Positions 32,001 to 44,000 of a DNA stretch of 64,000 nucleotides are shown here, piece by piece (position 1 is the stretch's first letter; each line of letters starts with the position of its first letter). A model generated the notes under the pieces. That model made no database searches. It had not been told where the DNA came from and saw nothing but the letters and a program-made list of their open reading frames with translations. The translations under genes and the position numbers were made by a program. Origin of the DNA: Eremophila alpestris peregrina (taxonomy: Eukaryota; Chordata; Aves; Passeriformes; Alaudidae); the NCBI GenBank assembly GCA_009792885.1, contig WMCF01000067.1:609108-673107 (forward strand). Direction: 5' to 3'.

Positions 32001-35000
32001 AAGTTGTGTCCCTTTCAAAGCAAGGACAAAACAAATACAGAAATCCCTGAACAAAATCTTCCACCCAGGATACATGGGTGAAGTGGAATTTTAACCTAGG
32101 CCTGCAGCAACTTGTCAGCACCCTGAGTCCCCCAAGGCACTCACATCAAGGATGGGCCCGTTGCAGTAGTAGCAGCGAGGAGAGAAGAGGTTGTGATAGT
32201 CCTTCTCGCAGTAGGGCTGCCCATCCCGCTCAAAGAAGTTCCGAGAGCCGATCTCCTCCTGGCAGTGGGTGCAGACAAAGTGCTCAGGGTGCCAGGTTTT
32301 CCCCATGGCTGTAACCACCTGTTGGGAACACAGATCATGGAGAACAACTCTATCTCTCCCTCCCCTAGACCACATGACAAGATACCAGCTGGAGGTCAGC
32401 AAGAATGACAAGTTCTACTACTCAAGTGAGCCCTGGACTGGGGTAGCATGAAAACTGAATTACCTATCATCTCAGGAGAGGGCAGTCCCTCAGGGGCAGG
32501 GTAGAGGTCACTGGAGGAGCTTACAGCGTACCTAGCCAGTGGATAAATAGAGTACTTCAGTTTCTCCAGCATCTCCAGTCTCTCCAGCCTCACGAAACAG
32601 CCCTCCCCAGTATTCCCAGCTGCAGCCCAAGGTTCAGCAATGAGGCAGCACCTTCAACTCACCTGCCCAGCAATAGGCTTCTTGCAGGCTCCACAGACAC
32701 CTTTGGCAACTGTAGCTACACCCAGTTTATTCAGGTCAGACTGAAGACTTCCCAGCATGGTATCCAGCTGACTGCCAGGTTTGGAGGCTGTGGATGGAGG
32801 GGAGCTGCTCCCAGCTTTTCCCTGTGCCATGAACTGCAGGTAAGAGAAAACAAACACTGTAAGGTGAATGCTGCTATGCTTACCAGATAAATGCCTGCTG
32901 TTGCTGCCAGTGACTCCCCTGCAGAGACAGACAGGGGTCAGCTACGCTCTCTGAAGAAGCTGAGGAGAGCCAGGACCAAGTACACACATGTATTCTGCCC
33001 ATGCAGAGAACTGAGATATGGAACAGCAGAGTTGTGAACTGAGGATCCGAGTTTCTTTCACTGCACATACAGCAGAAATCACCAGCACATCCCAGGCATC
33101 AGTACAGTGCTCTCTAAGCCTCTGCCAAAAATTTCCCTTTACCTCATCAGTTCCTGGCCAGCTGACAAAACAGACACCATCCCGAGGGCCCCTTCTCCTT
33201 GACCTCTCTCCATTCCTATGCTCTTGCTCTCAGTTCTCTCTCCTCTCTGATAAGGATGCTCTTTGCTCCCTCACCTCCCTTTCAGCTAGAAAATCTCCCT
33301 TTGCACCACCTTCTGCACATCTGTTTGCCAAGTCTCTCTCTCAGGTGGTTCTCACCCCACACCTGAGCTAAGCAACTGGAAGCAGGCAGGAACTCCCTCC
33401 CAGCTGGCTGCTGTTTACCTACAGAGAGGGCAGTGCATCCCCAGCAGACAGGGCTGCCACGTGTATTGTAGTTGGAAATGCACCGGTGGGGGGAAGGGGA
33501 TTTGCATACTCGTCTCAGAGACTGTTTCTGAAACTCACACCACCACAGCACACACGGCTTGGAAAGGCTTCCCAGAGGAGGGGAGAAATGTTTTACTGAG
33601 GTTTGTAATTTATAAACAAAGGGTATGTTCTCCTTGGCCACCACAGCCTCCTTTGCAGACAAACCCCAGCAAGGAAATAGAGATTAATTTAGGTGACTTG
33701 GCACTGCCATAGCTGCAGTCAGGTTTAGGGACACACAAAGAAGTTGGGTTTAGAGCATGTTTTCTTTTACTAAGAGAGTAAATTAAAACAGACAAAATCT
33801 ATGCCTAAGAACCCACCAGCCTTCTGCCAGCATAGCCAAAGAAGCAGGGACAAGCTGAAGTGCTCCAAGCCCTGGCAGACTCTGCCCTTCCAGCCACAGG
33901 AGGAGCTCTATTCCCTGTCCTGCAGCTGCTTGTCCTTGCAGCTGATCAGTTTACTCAATGACAAATCCTGGTTTCTGCTCGTTTGTATAAACATTCTCAT
34001 GACATACATGAATTTAGCTGCTTTTAAACACACATTCACATATTCCCCAGCCTTGCCTCAAATGCAGTGTGATCCCCAATGGATCCTAACACAGCTTTTC
34101 CCCTCCTCTCTCCTTCTGTAACTTGCAACCTCTCCTAGACCAGCAGCACAGAGCAGCCTCATCACACCCCAGTGTCCTCAGCCTAAAACAACACACATTT
34201 GCCACCAAAAACCATTACAGTGACTGTCTCCAAAGCACACACACAACTGCAAGGATATTCTCACACAGGGAGACAACAGGTCTTTGGAGACAAAGCCTGT
34301 CCAGAGCCCCAGGATAAAGCCCAGGCTTCCTGCATGGAGCAGCAGGAGGAAAAGGGCTGCACTGTGTGGAATCACAGCTTCTCTTGCTCTAGCCAGGGGT
34401 TATGGCCACACAGGGCAGGCACAGATGCCACACTCAAGTGATAAATACCATCCAGGGAGAACAGGGATGAGATGAATTCAACACATAGCAACAGAGCACT
34501 TCACCCTTGTAAGTGACCTGGAGGGAGCACACACTCCTGCCAGTCACAGCTGACCCCAGAGCAGGCACAAATACCTGTGCACACCTCCATCTCCAGCTGG
34601 CCTGGTAATCCAGCCCTCCTGACAGCTCACAAATGAGCCCCCACCTGAAAGAGGTTTGCTTCCACCTCCTGTACATAATGCATGCTGTTTGTAGGGGACA
34701 CTCAGCACATCATCCTCATGAACTGATCATGCAGAGACCCCTCAAATTCCCAAATTCAAAACCCCATGAGATTTGCCATTGCTCAAGTTCAGAAAGGAGC
34801 TCTATGAGTAGCAAACCATGCAATACAGGATATTATCCACATTAACTGTGCTGGGAGCTCCAGGAGCTGATCCCAGCACATTCATCAACTAGAAGAGAAC
34901 ACACCATGCTGAGGAAACAGAAAGGGGATCCTGCCTTGTCAGGGGCTGTGGGGCCCTGGGGTGCAGGAGCAGCCAACAGACTGGCACTGCGGACGAGGGG

Positions 35001-38000
35001 AGGAGCAGAGGTCACCTGGAAAGTACAACAGATCAGGATGTAGAGGTGTTTCCTTGCTCACTGCTTGAGAGCTGCCTGTACACTAACACTGCACTGCACA
35101 TAGAAGTTAAAACTCCCACCACCCTGGAGCTGCAGCCCTTCCCTGGCAAAAGATGCAGAACCCAGGTCTTGACCATGCCATCTCCTCCCCCAGTCCACTT
35201 GTACAGTGGACACCTGCCTAAAAGGGCAAACACAGGAAGGATTGCTGAACTGCTCCTTCCAGTATGCATGTTCTGCCATCTTTTATTCCCCCCACTTCAG
35301 AGAGATTGTGGCAGGGAGAGCTGCAGGCTGTTTCAGAGATACCTTCTTATCTTAGAGGGAAATAAGTCCCTGCTGCACAAAGTGAGTGTCAGGACACACA
35401 GGACCCACGTATCCCAGCAAGTTATTGCACAGACAGGTACTGTGCAGTGCTACAGCTGGGATTAGATATTGTCCATGAGTCCTCTCTCCCATCCAGCAGT
35501 TCATACCAGCCTTTACCTGAACACTGTATCTATTGAGCTGTCAAATTACAAGCAGTAGTTGGATTGGAAAATACTGCTAAAATCGTAAGCCAGAACAGAA
35601 AAGCCTGCCTGCATTTCTGGGAAGAAAGCTTCATCTTCAGTCTGACAGCCAACAGACACTACTGCCTTGGTGCTGGGAGTCCAGGTCTGGGGAGAACAGG
35701 AATGTTTGGGATCTTCATTAGGAAGGGTGCCCACAACAGAAACCTCATGATAATCATTATCAGGAGCTTCCCACTGGAACAGAGGCTGGGGAGCCAAGCT
35801 GAAGGAAGAGGAAGAGACTGGACTAGGAGCTGGGGTAGATGACACATGGGAAGGCTGAGGTGGGAGTGAGAGAAGAGGTGCAGGGCCAGAGGCAGGAGAA
35901 GGAGCAGCCTTAGCAGGGACTATCTTTGCAGCTTCTTTGGAAGGCTGGAGCTGGGAAGAGGCTGGAACAGAGATCGTCCTCCTGGGGAGGAGCGGGGATT
36001 CTGGAGGAAAAACCACCTAGAAAGACATGGAGGAAGAAGAAAGGTGAATAAATCCAAAGAGGAACCAACAAGCACTTCCTTTAACAGGAAGGCTGGCTGC
36101 TACCACTATGTTTATCTAAGGAGAAAAAGCAGCAAGAAAGAGAAGGGAACTAGAAAAGGTGCTGCTCACTGTAGCTTAAGGAAGTGCACCATCTTATTTA
36201 TCCCCACAAAGCCCTGCACAGGTACAGCACTGGACAAAACAAAGCACACCTCTAAGTCAGGCTTCCCAGTGAAGCTTTAAAAATAACCCCCACATGGACA
36301 TCTGAGATGTGACAGCAGCAGACTGCATCAACAGATACCATCAGCAGCTCCCTCAGATCCCACTCCAGTTCTTAAACATCCAGAACTAGGACCCTGTGCT
36401 GCTTTCCCTCTCAGGCCAGACAAGAGTGAATAGAAGGAGTTAGTTCTTCATTTTGTGTCGTTTAGGATGCTCAGAAACTCAATCTGCATCTCCACACAAT
36501 GCTATCTGGACAGAGGGACATGCTGGGATTTCCCAGCACGTGTGACCCTGCTTTCTACCTTCTCTACTTGCTGTTCAGCACTCTGCTCTTCCCCCCGGGG
36601 CCTGGCAGTGACAATGACCCCCTCTGTCAGCCAGCCATCCTGGCTTTGCCATTCTTCCTGCTCCAGGTTTTCCGTGCCCAGTTTGTCCTGAAGCTCCTCA
36701 ATCAAGCGATCTTGGGACTCAGTCTTGTGGAATAAGGCAGGACCTAGTTTACGCCTTGGAGAGAGGTCCCGAGACATTGGATGCACATTCGCAGTCTCTT
36801 TTGTCCTCTTGATTAAAGATTTAATCTAAATGACAAAGGCAATAGTATCAGCAGAGAAGAGCAATGTCAGAGCAAGGCCCAAGATGCAACAACACAAACT
36901 CAAAGACATTAGTGACAACTGTGAGCAGGAAGAGTGATGGCATTTATTCCACAATGCCAAAATTCCTCTTGGCACAGCCCAGAACAGTGACTCAGTGCGA
37001 GGAAAAACCCTGTAAGGATAATCACAGCAGCCAAAAATAACTGTCTAGAAAAGGAAGGGAAAGATTAACCAGCAGGAAGCCAAGATAGGAGATGCAGCAT
37101 GAGCACTCCACTGAACATTACAGAAACCTCAGCATCACAAGGACACAGAGCTGCCTCTCTGTGTTTGTCCTTGACAGGCACAAGGCTCTTGGTCAGAGAT
37201 GTCTGGAGCACAAAGTGTACTTCCAGCATGGCAAGGAACACTAACAGCTCCAGCAATGAGACCTAAAAAGGTAAGCAGAGCTGAGGAGCTGCCATCCCAA
37301 TCAGTAGCATGAAACAGCCCTTTCAGCTTTTTAGAGATCTCTGTGAACTGAGCCTTACCCCAGTTAGGGAACAGAAGTCCGTTTCACAAGGAAGTCCCTA
37401 CAAGCTGCCATGGTTTGTGCTGCTGAACCACATGCAGGAGAGGCCAGGAGATAAAGCCAGGGGCTGTGAAGCCCCATGACATGCAGCTGTCAGTGCCACC
37501 ACTCAGAGCTCGTGCTGTTAGTGGGGTGAGCCCGGGCACACTCACTGCACACACACACACAGTTAGTGTGCTGGCAGAACAGTCCTGCCTAGGACTCGCC
37601 CTACTCCTACATTCACTCAGTGCCTGCCTGGCCTGACGCAGAAATCCTCTCAATGGGTGGTTTGGAGACACATGGCAGATCCCATTCAGCCTTCCCAAAG
37701 TTTTCAGGAGATTCTGGAGTGACTGCAGAGCTTCTGAACTGCTCATTTTCCTGGTCTCCTCTGGCCTTGTTCATGTTAGCAGTACTTTCCTTCCTAGGAG
37801 TTCTGTCTCTGCCCTGCCTCTTCTTGCCCAGATCAGGACAGTGCTGTATCTTGGTTTCATGTGGCACTTCAGCTTTTAGCTCCTGTCCTTGCTCCACTAC
37901 AAAGCCCTGGTTTTTAGTGTCTGGGAAGACATCCCACCGATCCAGGGCAACAACAGAAGGTTCATTAACAGAATCCAAAACATCGTCATTCTTTGCATGT

Positions 38001-41000
38001 ACCTCTGGCACATGTGCAGGCAGCTCCAGGGCCCACAGCTCATCTAATGCTGTTTCCACACTTCTTCCCTGGGAGGAAAGAGCTGAGTTGTCCCTGAGTG
38101 CTCCCTGCTGATGCAGCTCTTTGGGTATCTGCCCCTTCAAAGCATTTGAAATGGGTACACTGGAGATTTTGGGATCAGTTCTCTGCTTCTTCTTCTCAGT
38201 CTCTTTTGCCATATCATACCCTAAGCCCTGTGCCTCCACATTAGCAGATCTGCAGAAAAGCTCCACACTGGAAGCTGGTGCAGCCTGGGAAGTGTTTCTG
38301 GAAGAGTCAGGCTTTCTGTTCAGCTGAACTGAGCTTGCAGAGGCCACCTGCTCCCCACGAGTAACATAACCTGAGGAGCTCCGTGGTGGGGGCACAGGGA
38401 CAGTTTGTGCTAAAGGAGGCACAGGTGGAGGGGCAGCAGAATGCCCTGACAAAGGCAGAACTGCAATGGCACTGCCCTCTTCAATGCAGGGGTCTGCTGA
38501 GGGGACAGATGTTGGCACTGTCCAGTCCCCACTGTGACTTGCAGAAGGCTGTTTGGAATGGGACAGCACTGTTAAACTGTGAGGAGTGTTGCTGGAGTCT
38601 GCATTTGCTGAACTGGGAACCAGTTCTAGGGAAGATTCAGAAATCAGAGACATAGTGGAACTAGTCTGCAAAAAAAGAGATAGAATGAATAAGGAAAGAA
38701 AAAGATAAAGACAGAGATAAGGAGAAGGGAAAAAAGGCACAGAATTAGGCATTATAAGAACCATGACTTCCAAATAAAAAACACATGTTGACCCAAATCT
38801 TTACTTCCAAGAGTAAGGAAGAAAATTGAGACACCAAAGAGCAGAACCAGTATGACATTGTACTGATCTTCACAAGTTCTACAGCCACTAGGATCCTTTT
38901 CCTGGGCCCTGCTCCTCAGTTTCAGCTCAGTGTTTACCTGAGCTGTGATGGGGGCACGGCACAGCCACTGCCACTGCTGGAAGCCAGCTCCAAACCCAGG
39001 AGTGTCTCAACAGTGAATAAAGGTCATGTTAACCTACTCACAGTCAGACATGTAAATTTTATATTCCAAAGCTGCAAAAAATTCAATCAATGAATAGAAC
39101 AAAGCATGACATTTTCTTCTTGATACACTAATAAAATGCTCCAGTTGGCTGAGTTCATGGCAGTGAAAACAAAGCTTCAGGGCATTCATAGCAAGAGCAG
39201 ATGACATGGGCTTTGTTCTATTCACATCACTAATCTCACCTTGGAAGTGACACACACTGAATCTATAGGAGCCTGTCAGTCACTCCATGCCCTTGTGAGC
39301 ATTGCTTAGGTGGCAGATTAGCCTCTTCCCCTCAGGCCAAACACTCCACATTGACATCGTAATAAAATCAGTATTAATTTTGATCAAAAAACATTCTAAA
39401 AAGAGCAACTAATTCAGAGGTTTTGGTTTACCTTGATTTACAGGCTCTTTTGAAAACAAAAGATCATGGGTCCTTCTTCCCCCACTTCCAGTGGCTCCTG
39501 ACTAAACTCTTGGAGACAAAGTGGTACTACTCCTTTTTCTTAGAAAGGGAGACTCAGAACAGTGACTTGGATAAGCTTACACAGCAGGTCGACCTAAGGC
39601 CAAGACTGTGCCTTCTCAGTTTTAAAACTGTATCTACAAAGGATTTCCAAATCCAAGTGCTATCCAGACCTGCTCTGACTCTTAGTCATGTTTTCCAGAG
39701 AAGCCTAAAGAAGTCAGATGCTTATGCTCTGAGGTGGAGGGGCACATAACTTCCTAAGCCCCATGTATGCTACCTCAGTCTCCACTTACCTTTCTGAGAT
39801 ACTTATCATGAAAAAACTATATAACTAACCAGAACATGCACAAATGCTGTCAGTAAATGGAAAAATGATAACCTTCAGCTGACCTGAGCTCCAAGCATGA
39901 TGAGGGGCCAGGAGCTGGCACAACTTGCAAAGTCACACCAGCAGTGCTACAAGGAGACAGTTCTCAGAAAGGAAAGAGCAATAAGAGACCAAATTTCATT
40001 ACAGATTGCTCTTCCCCTAGAGTAGCACAGCCAGGCTACTGTGACCACAGTCACAGCTGAGAGGAAAATGACTAGCAAGTATATTAAAATGAAGGAATTT
40101 CCCAAGAGTGCCCTCTCCCTGTATTTTGCCTAAGCTGGGTACACCTGTAAAAGGAACCTGGTTTGATGTTGTGCTTCACACTTGGTTTCCAGACTTCCTA
40201 AAATGAAGTCAGTCATTTTCAAGGCAAGAGTAACATTTTGCTCAAACCTCAGTATTTTCAACACTGAAACCATATTAATTCTGTAATAAAAGCCATGGTG
40301 AGCACTCAGCAGTACCAGAACAGTTAACTACAAGCATCCAGTATGCAGTAAGCAGGCATCACATTACACAGAAATGGCAGAGGGTACAAAAACAAGTGCA
40401 TTAAGTAATCTCAGTGCCTGATGACTGATGAACCAGATAATCAAAATCAAATGGATTCTGTAAGCAAAAAGAAGGGGCAACAAATTAGGGTGAGCAAAAT
40501 ATAATAAAAGGGTAATGTATCATCACCTTATACCCTGGGGTACAAGGCAAATCAAGCACCAGTGCCCTCCACACTCCTCCCATTCCTGTCCCCATTTACT
40601 GGGACTTCTACCAACTCCAACTAATTACACATCATATTTGGGCTTTTTATCCTATTTCCTGCTGTCACACACAGGTCTGAGACTCAAACAGCAGCCTTTC
40701 ATATTCCACCTTCACAAGGACTCCCCTTGTCTCCCTTATATTCTGACACTAGTGCAAACTAAAATACATTTTTACAGCCAAGTTAACACTCCCAGCTGGC
40801 ACAAACAGAAGAGGTATAACCAAACAAAAAGGACTGAAGGGAAAAGGAAAGTAACCTAAAAACAGTCAATGACATCATTAACAAAAGGGAAATGATCACA
40901 GAAGTCATGTTCCTTGTGCTCCAGGAAGAATGTTCAGGCACAGATGAGCTCAGTGCCTCATACTGTGCTTAATACTGTAATCAATACTGTGCTTAATAAA

Positions 41001-44000
41001 GTAAATATTAAAACCTTGCTTAGTTTCAATTTGGTCTCTGAGGTCAACTGAACACTAAGCCAGGAAGGCAGGTGGTGTATCTCTCTCATCTCTGTCACAA
41101 AGGTTTTACTGGAGATTCTGAAGCTGCTTCTCAAGAGTGCAAAGTACTGGAATACCCACCCTCAGAAATGTCCACTCCCTGTACCTTGAGAAGGAAACCT
41201 GTGCTGGACAAGGTCATTCTCAGCTGCCAAGAGCTCACCTGGGAGCAAAGGCTGGGCCACACCCTGAGCTTGTTTCCTGATAAAAGCAGCAGAGGCACAA
41301 GGCCACAGTGCTCAGCTCCCACAGCACATGGAGGGAGCAGGGCAGGGAATGCCAGAAGCACAAGTGGGAACTCTCTCCAGCTTCTCAACACTGCAGTGTT
41401 TCAGCCAGGCTGAACAGAGCCTGTGCCTATCCTGCACTACACCTAGGACCTCAGAAGAGAAAAAAGGCAACACTAAGGTATCACTATTTGCTATTGACTA
41501 AACACACAGTACAGTAAGTCTAGAGAAAACACTGAGTAACTCCCAGATTCTCACTGATTTAGGTGCATGTGCCAGGAATGGCAGACTGAATTCCATTCCA
41601 GCAAGCACAAGGCAAGTGAAGCTTCTCAGAATACGTGTGCTCAGTGCTGGGTTCTGAACTCACACACTTGTCACAACCCCTGGGTACTGTACTGACCTCC
41701 ATGGGACCCAGCAGGCACAGAAAGAACAGCAAACAGCAGAGCTGTCACTGCATGTTCTGTACTCACAAAGCATTGCTCAGCTCTGGCTGCCCCACCCAAC
41801 ACCATCTAGGAGGGGATGGAGTTCAGCACAGACAGGAAATCTCAAGCATCCAACAGAATCTTCCAGACAGGGATAAAACAGAGAGTTAGGAATTGATTTA
41901 GGATTAGAAAGCAGATACATATGTAAAAAAGGCAACCCTAACAAAGAGATTATCCAGTGTATTTGCTTTCTCCACCTCTCTCAGAACAAACCCAAGCTAA
42001 TAGCTCAGGAAGACTTTAAGCAAAGCAGCTGAAAGTAGATTCATTTTGCTATGGCTATGGGTAAATGAAATCTCATGAAAACACAGTTCATTATCTAGTG
42101 CAGGAATGGTAACATACCCACATAAATAAAGAAAAAGTTATTCAAGTGCACATACTGACACTAAATAGTATTTGCCATCCTTTGCTCCCACAAGAAGCTC
42201 ATTTTGAGGTAAGAGATTCTGTTTCAAGATAAAACCTTTGAAATCTCCTTCTGTCTGATGTAAAGGCTTCAGTGCTCACACCACATGCCTGGAATATCCA
42301 TTCTCCTCAGGGAAAGCACATCAGGGCAAAAACACACTCCAGAGAGGAGAGTCATCCCACAGAACAGAAAGGCCTGGTCTCTGTCAGTAAGCAGAATGGT
42401 GTCCCATGCCTCTCTCCTTCTCATTAAGTTGTAGCACAGCAAAATAATTCACTCTGTACTGAGCAGTAACAAAGCTCATTATCTCTGGCAAACAGACAAA
42501 CTGCAGAACTGAAGGAAAAACAGATCCCAGAACTGCCTTACCCTGCCAGTGATGAAAATTTATAGCAGTCAAGGACACCTACAGCACCACTCAGAAAGCA
42601 CAGATACACCACAGGAAGTTTATCAGAGCAAATGTGAGATGTAAAGGAGGCATTCTGGAGACCAAGATCAGCAAATGTGGTTAACAGGCAAGAGAGACTG
42701 GGGTGGGTAATAGGGACAAGATGAAGCATGGAGCTGTCATGACAGGGTACCTTAAAGTCAGAGAGAGATGCCATCAGCTCATCCAGTTCTCGTGTAGCTG
42801 AAGAAGCAGAAATGCGAGTCTGCTGCTGGCTGGCGGTGACACGCTGGGGGCTGCTCACCTCACCCTGGCTCACAGTGATTGCAGGCCTGGATAGGGGGAA
42901 ACATAACACAGCACTTTAAAAAGAGTGTGTTCAAACCTGGGAGGGCACTCCTACACTGGAAGTCCCACTGTTCCCCCAAGCAGGCAGAGCATGAGGAGTT
43001 GATCAGCACAGCCCAGGCTGGCCCAGCTCCCCCAACACGTGCAGACCCTGCCTCACGTGTGCACACACATCCCATCCACTAAGAAACAGATGATGCCTGA
43101 GCATTCATTTTGTCAGACAGGGGTATTTGTGGTCAGCTGTAAATCTGAGCTTGAACAGTCCACCTCTTATGGGAGACTTACATATTTTCCATCCAGAAGG
43201 AGATTAAAAAGCACCAGCATCTTCATGCACCCACTGACTTCTGACCCTTTGCACAAAGCCCATCTTCCATCCATCACTCTCCTGCAGCAGCTGCCCCTAT
43301 GCTACACATTCCCCCAGGAGCCCATCCCACCCCACCCAAGCCTGCAACCACCAAAACATTACTCACACTGGGCTTGGCACGGAGCTCTCCAGCTCGTCCA
43401 GCAGGCTCTCCACACTGGGACGCACATCCTCGATCCCACGTGCGCCATTGCGCTTTGGCTTCTCTTTGGTCGGGGGTGCAGCCTTGCCTGCCCCTGAGCT
43501 GCTGTTCTCTGGGACAACGTAGTGAGGGCCAGCCACACTGGGCAGGGATGGGCTTCTGCCTACCTCATCTGAACAAAGGGGAGCAGAAAAAAACATTCAG
43601 AGCCCCATTCCACACACACACACTAATTGCAGGCAAGTACATTGTCCAGAAATCTTGTGGAACATCCATCCTGGAGGATATTAAAAACTCAACAGTGCTA
43701 AACTAAACTAACTTCAAAACTTTAGTTAGAGGCAGTTTTGAAGCTGGCCTTGCTTTGAGCAGGGTGCTGCAGCTCAGACCTCAAGAGATCCCACCCTTAC
43801 TAAATGAATCTTTCATTAACGGCTGGAAGGGTCAACCTCACTAAGGATGTTGGAAAGTAAAAGCAAGCTACAATTCTGAGAATCAAATTATCCACTCATA
43901 CCAAATGTTTTCCTATTCCTTACCTGCTGTGAAGCCACTGGCAGGAGTGTGCTGAACAGCATTCAGTTCCAGAAGGAGTCTATCCAGTTCTGAGAGGTTG

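Larger units (their letters stand above)
38666..42750 (-). other. PXN intron between LD4 exon and cassette exon A
   Basis: 4.1 kb. It contains a MIR-like remnant (about 39540-39630) and a 24-bp-period duplication near 40961-40998. No other supported feature. Confidence 0.6.

Noticed and set aside
37384..37746. 120-codon minus-strand frame overlapping the end of PXN cassette exon A
   Set aside because: It is another reading frame over the same DNA and then runs into intron with a CA repeat. There is no family likeness.
37620..38111. 163-codon plus-strand frame opposite PXN cassette exon A
   Set aside because: Antisense shadow of the coding exon. It is serine/cysteine-rich with no start context or splice evidence.
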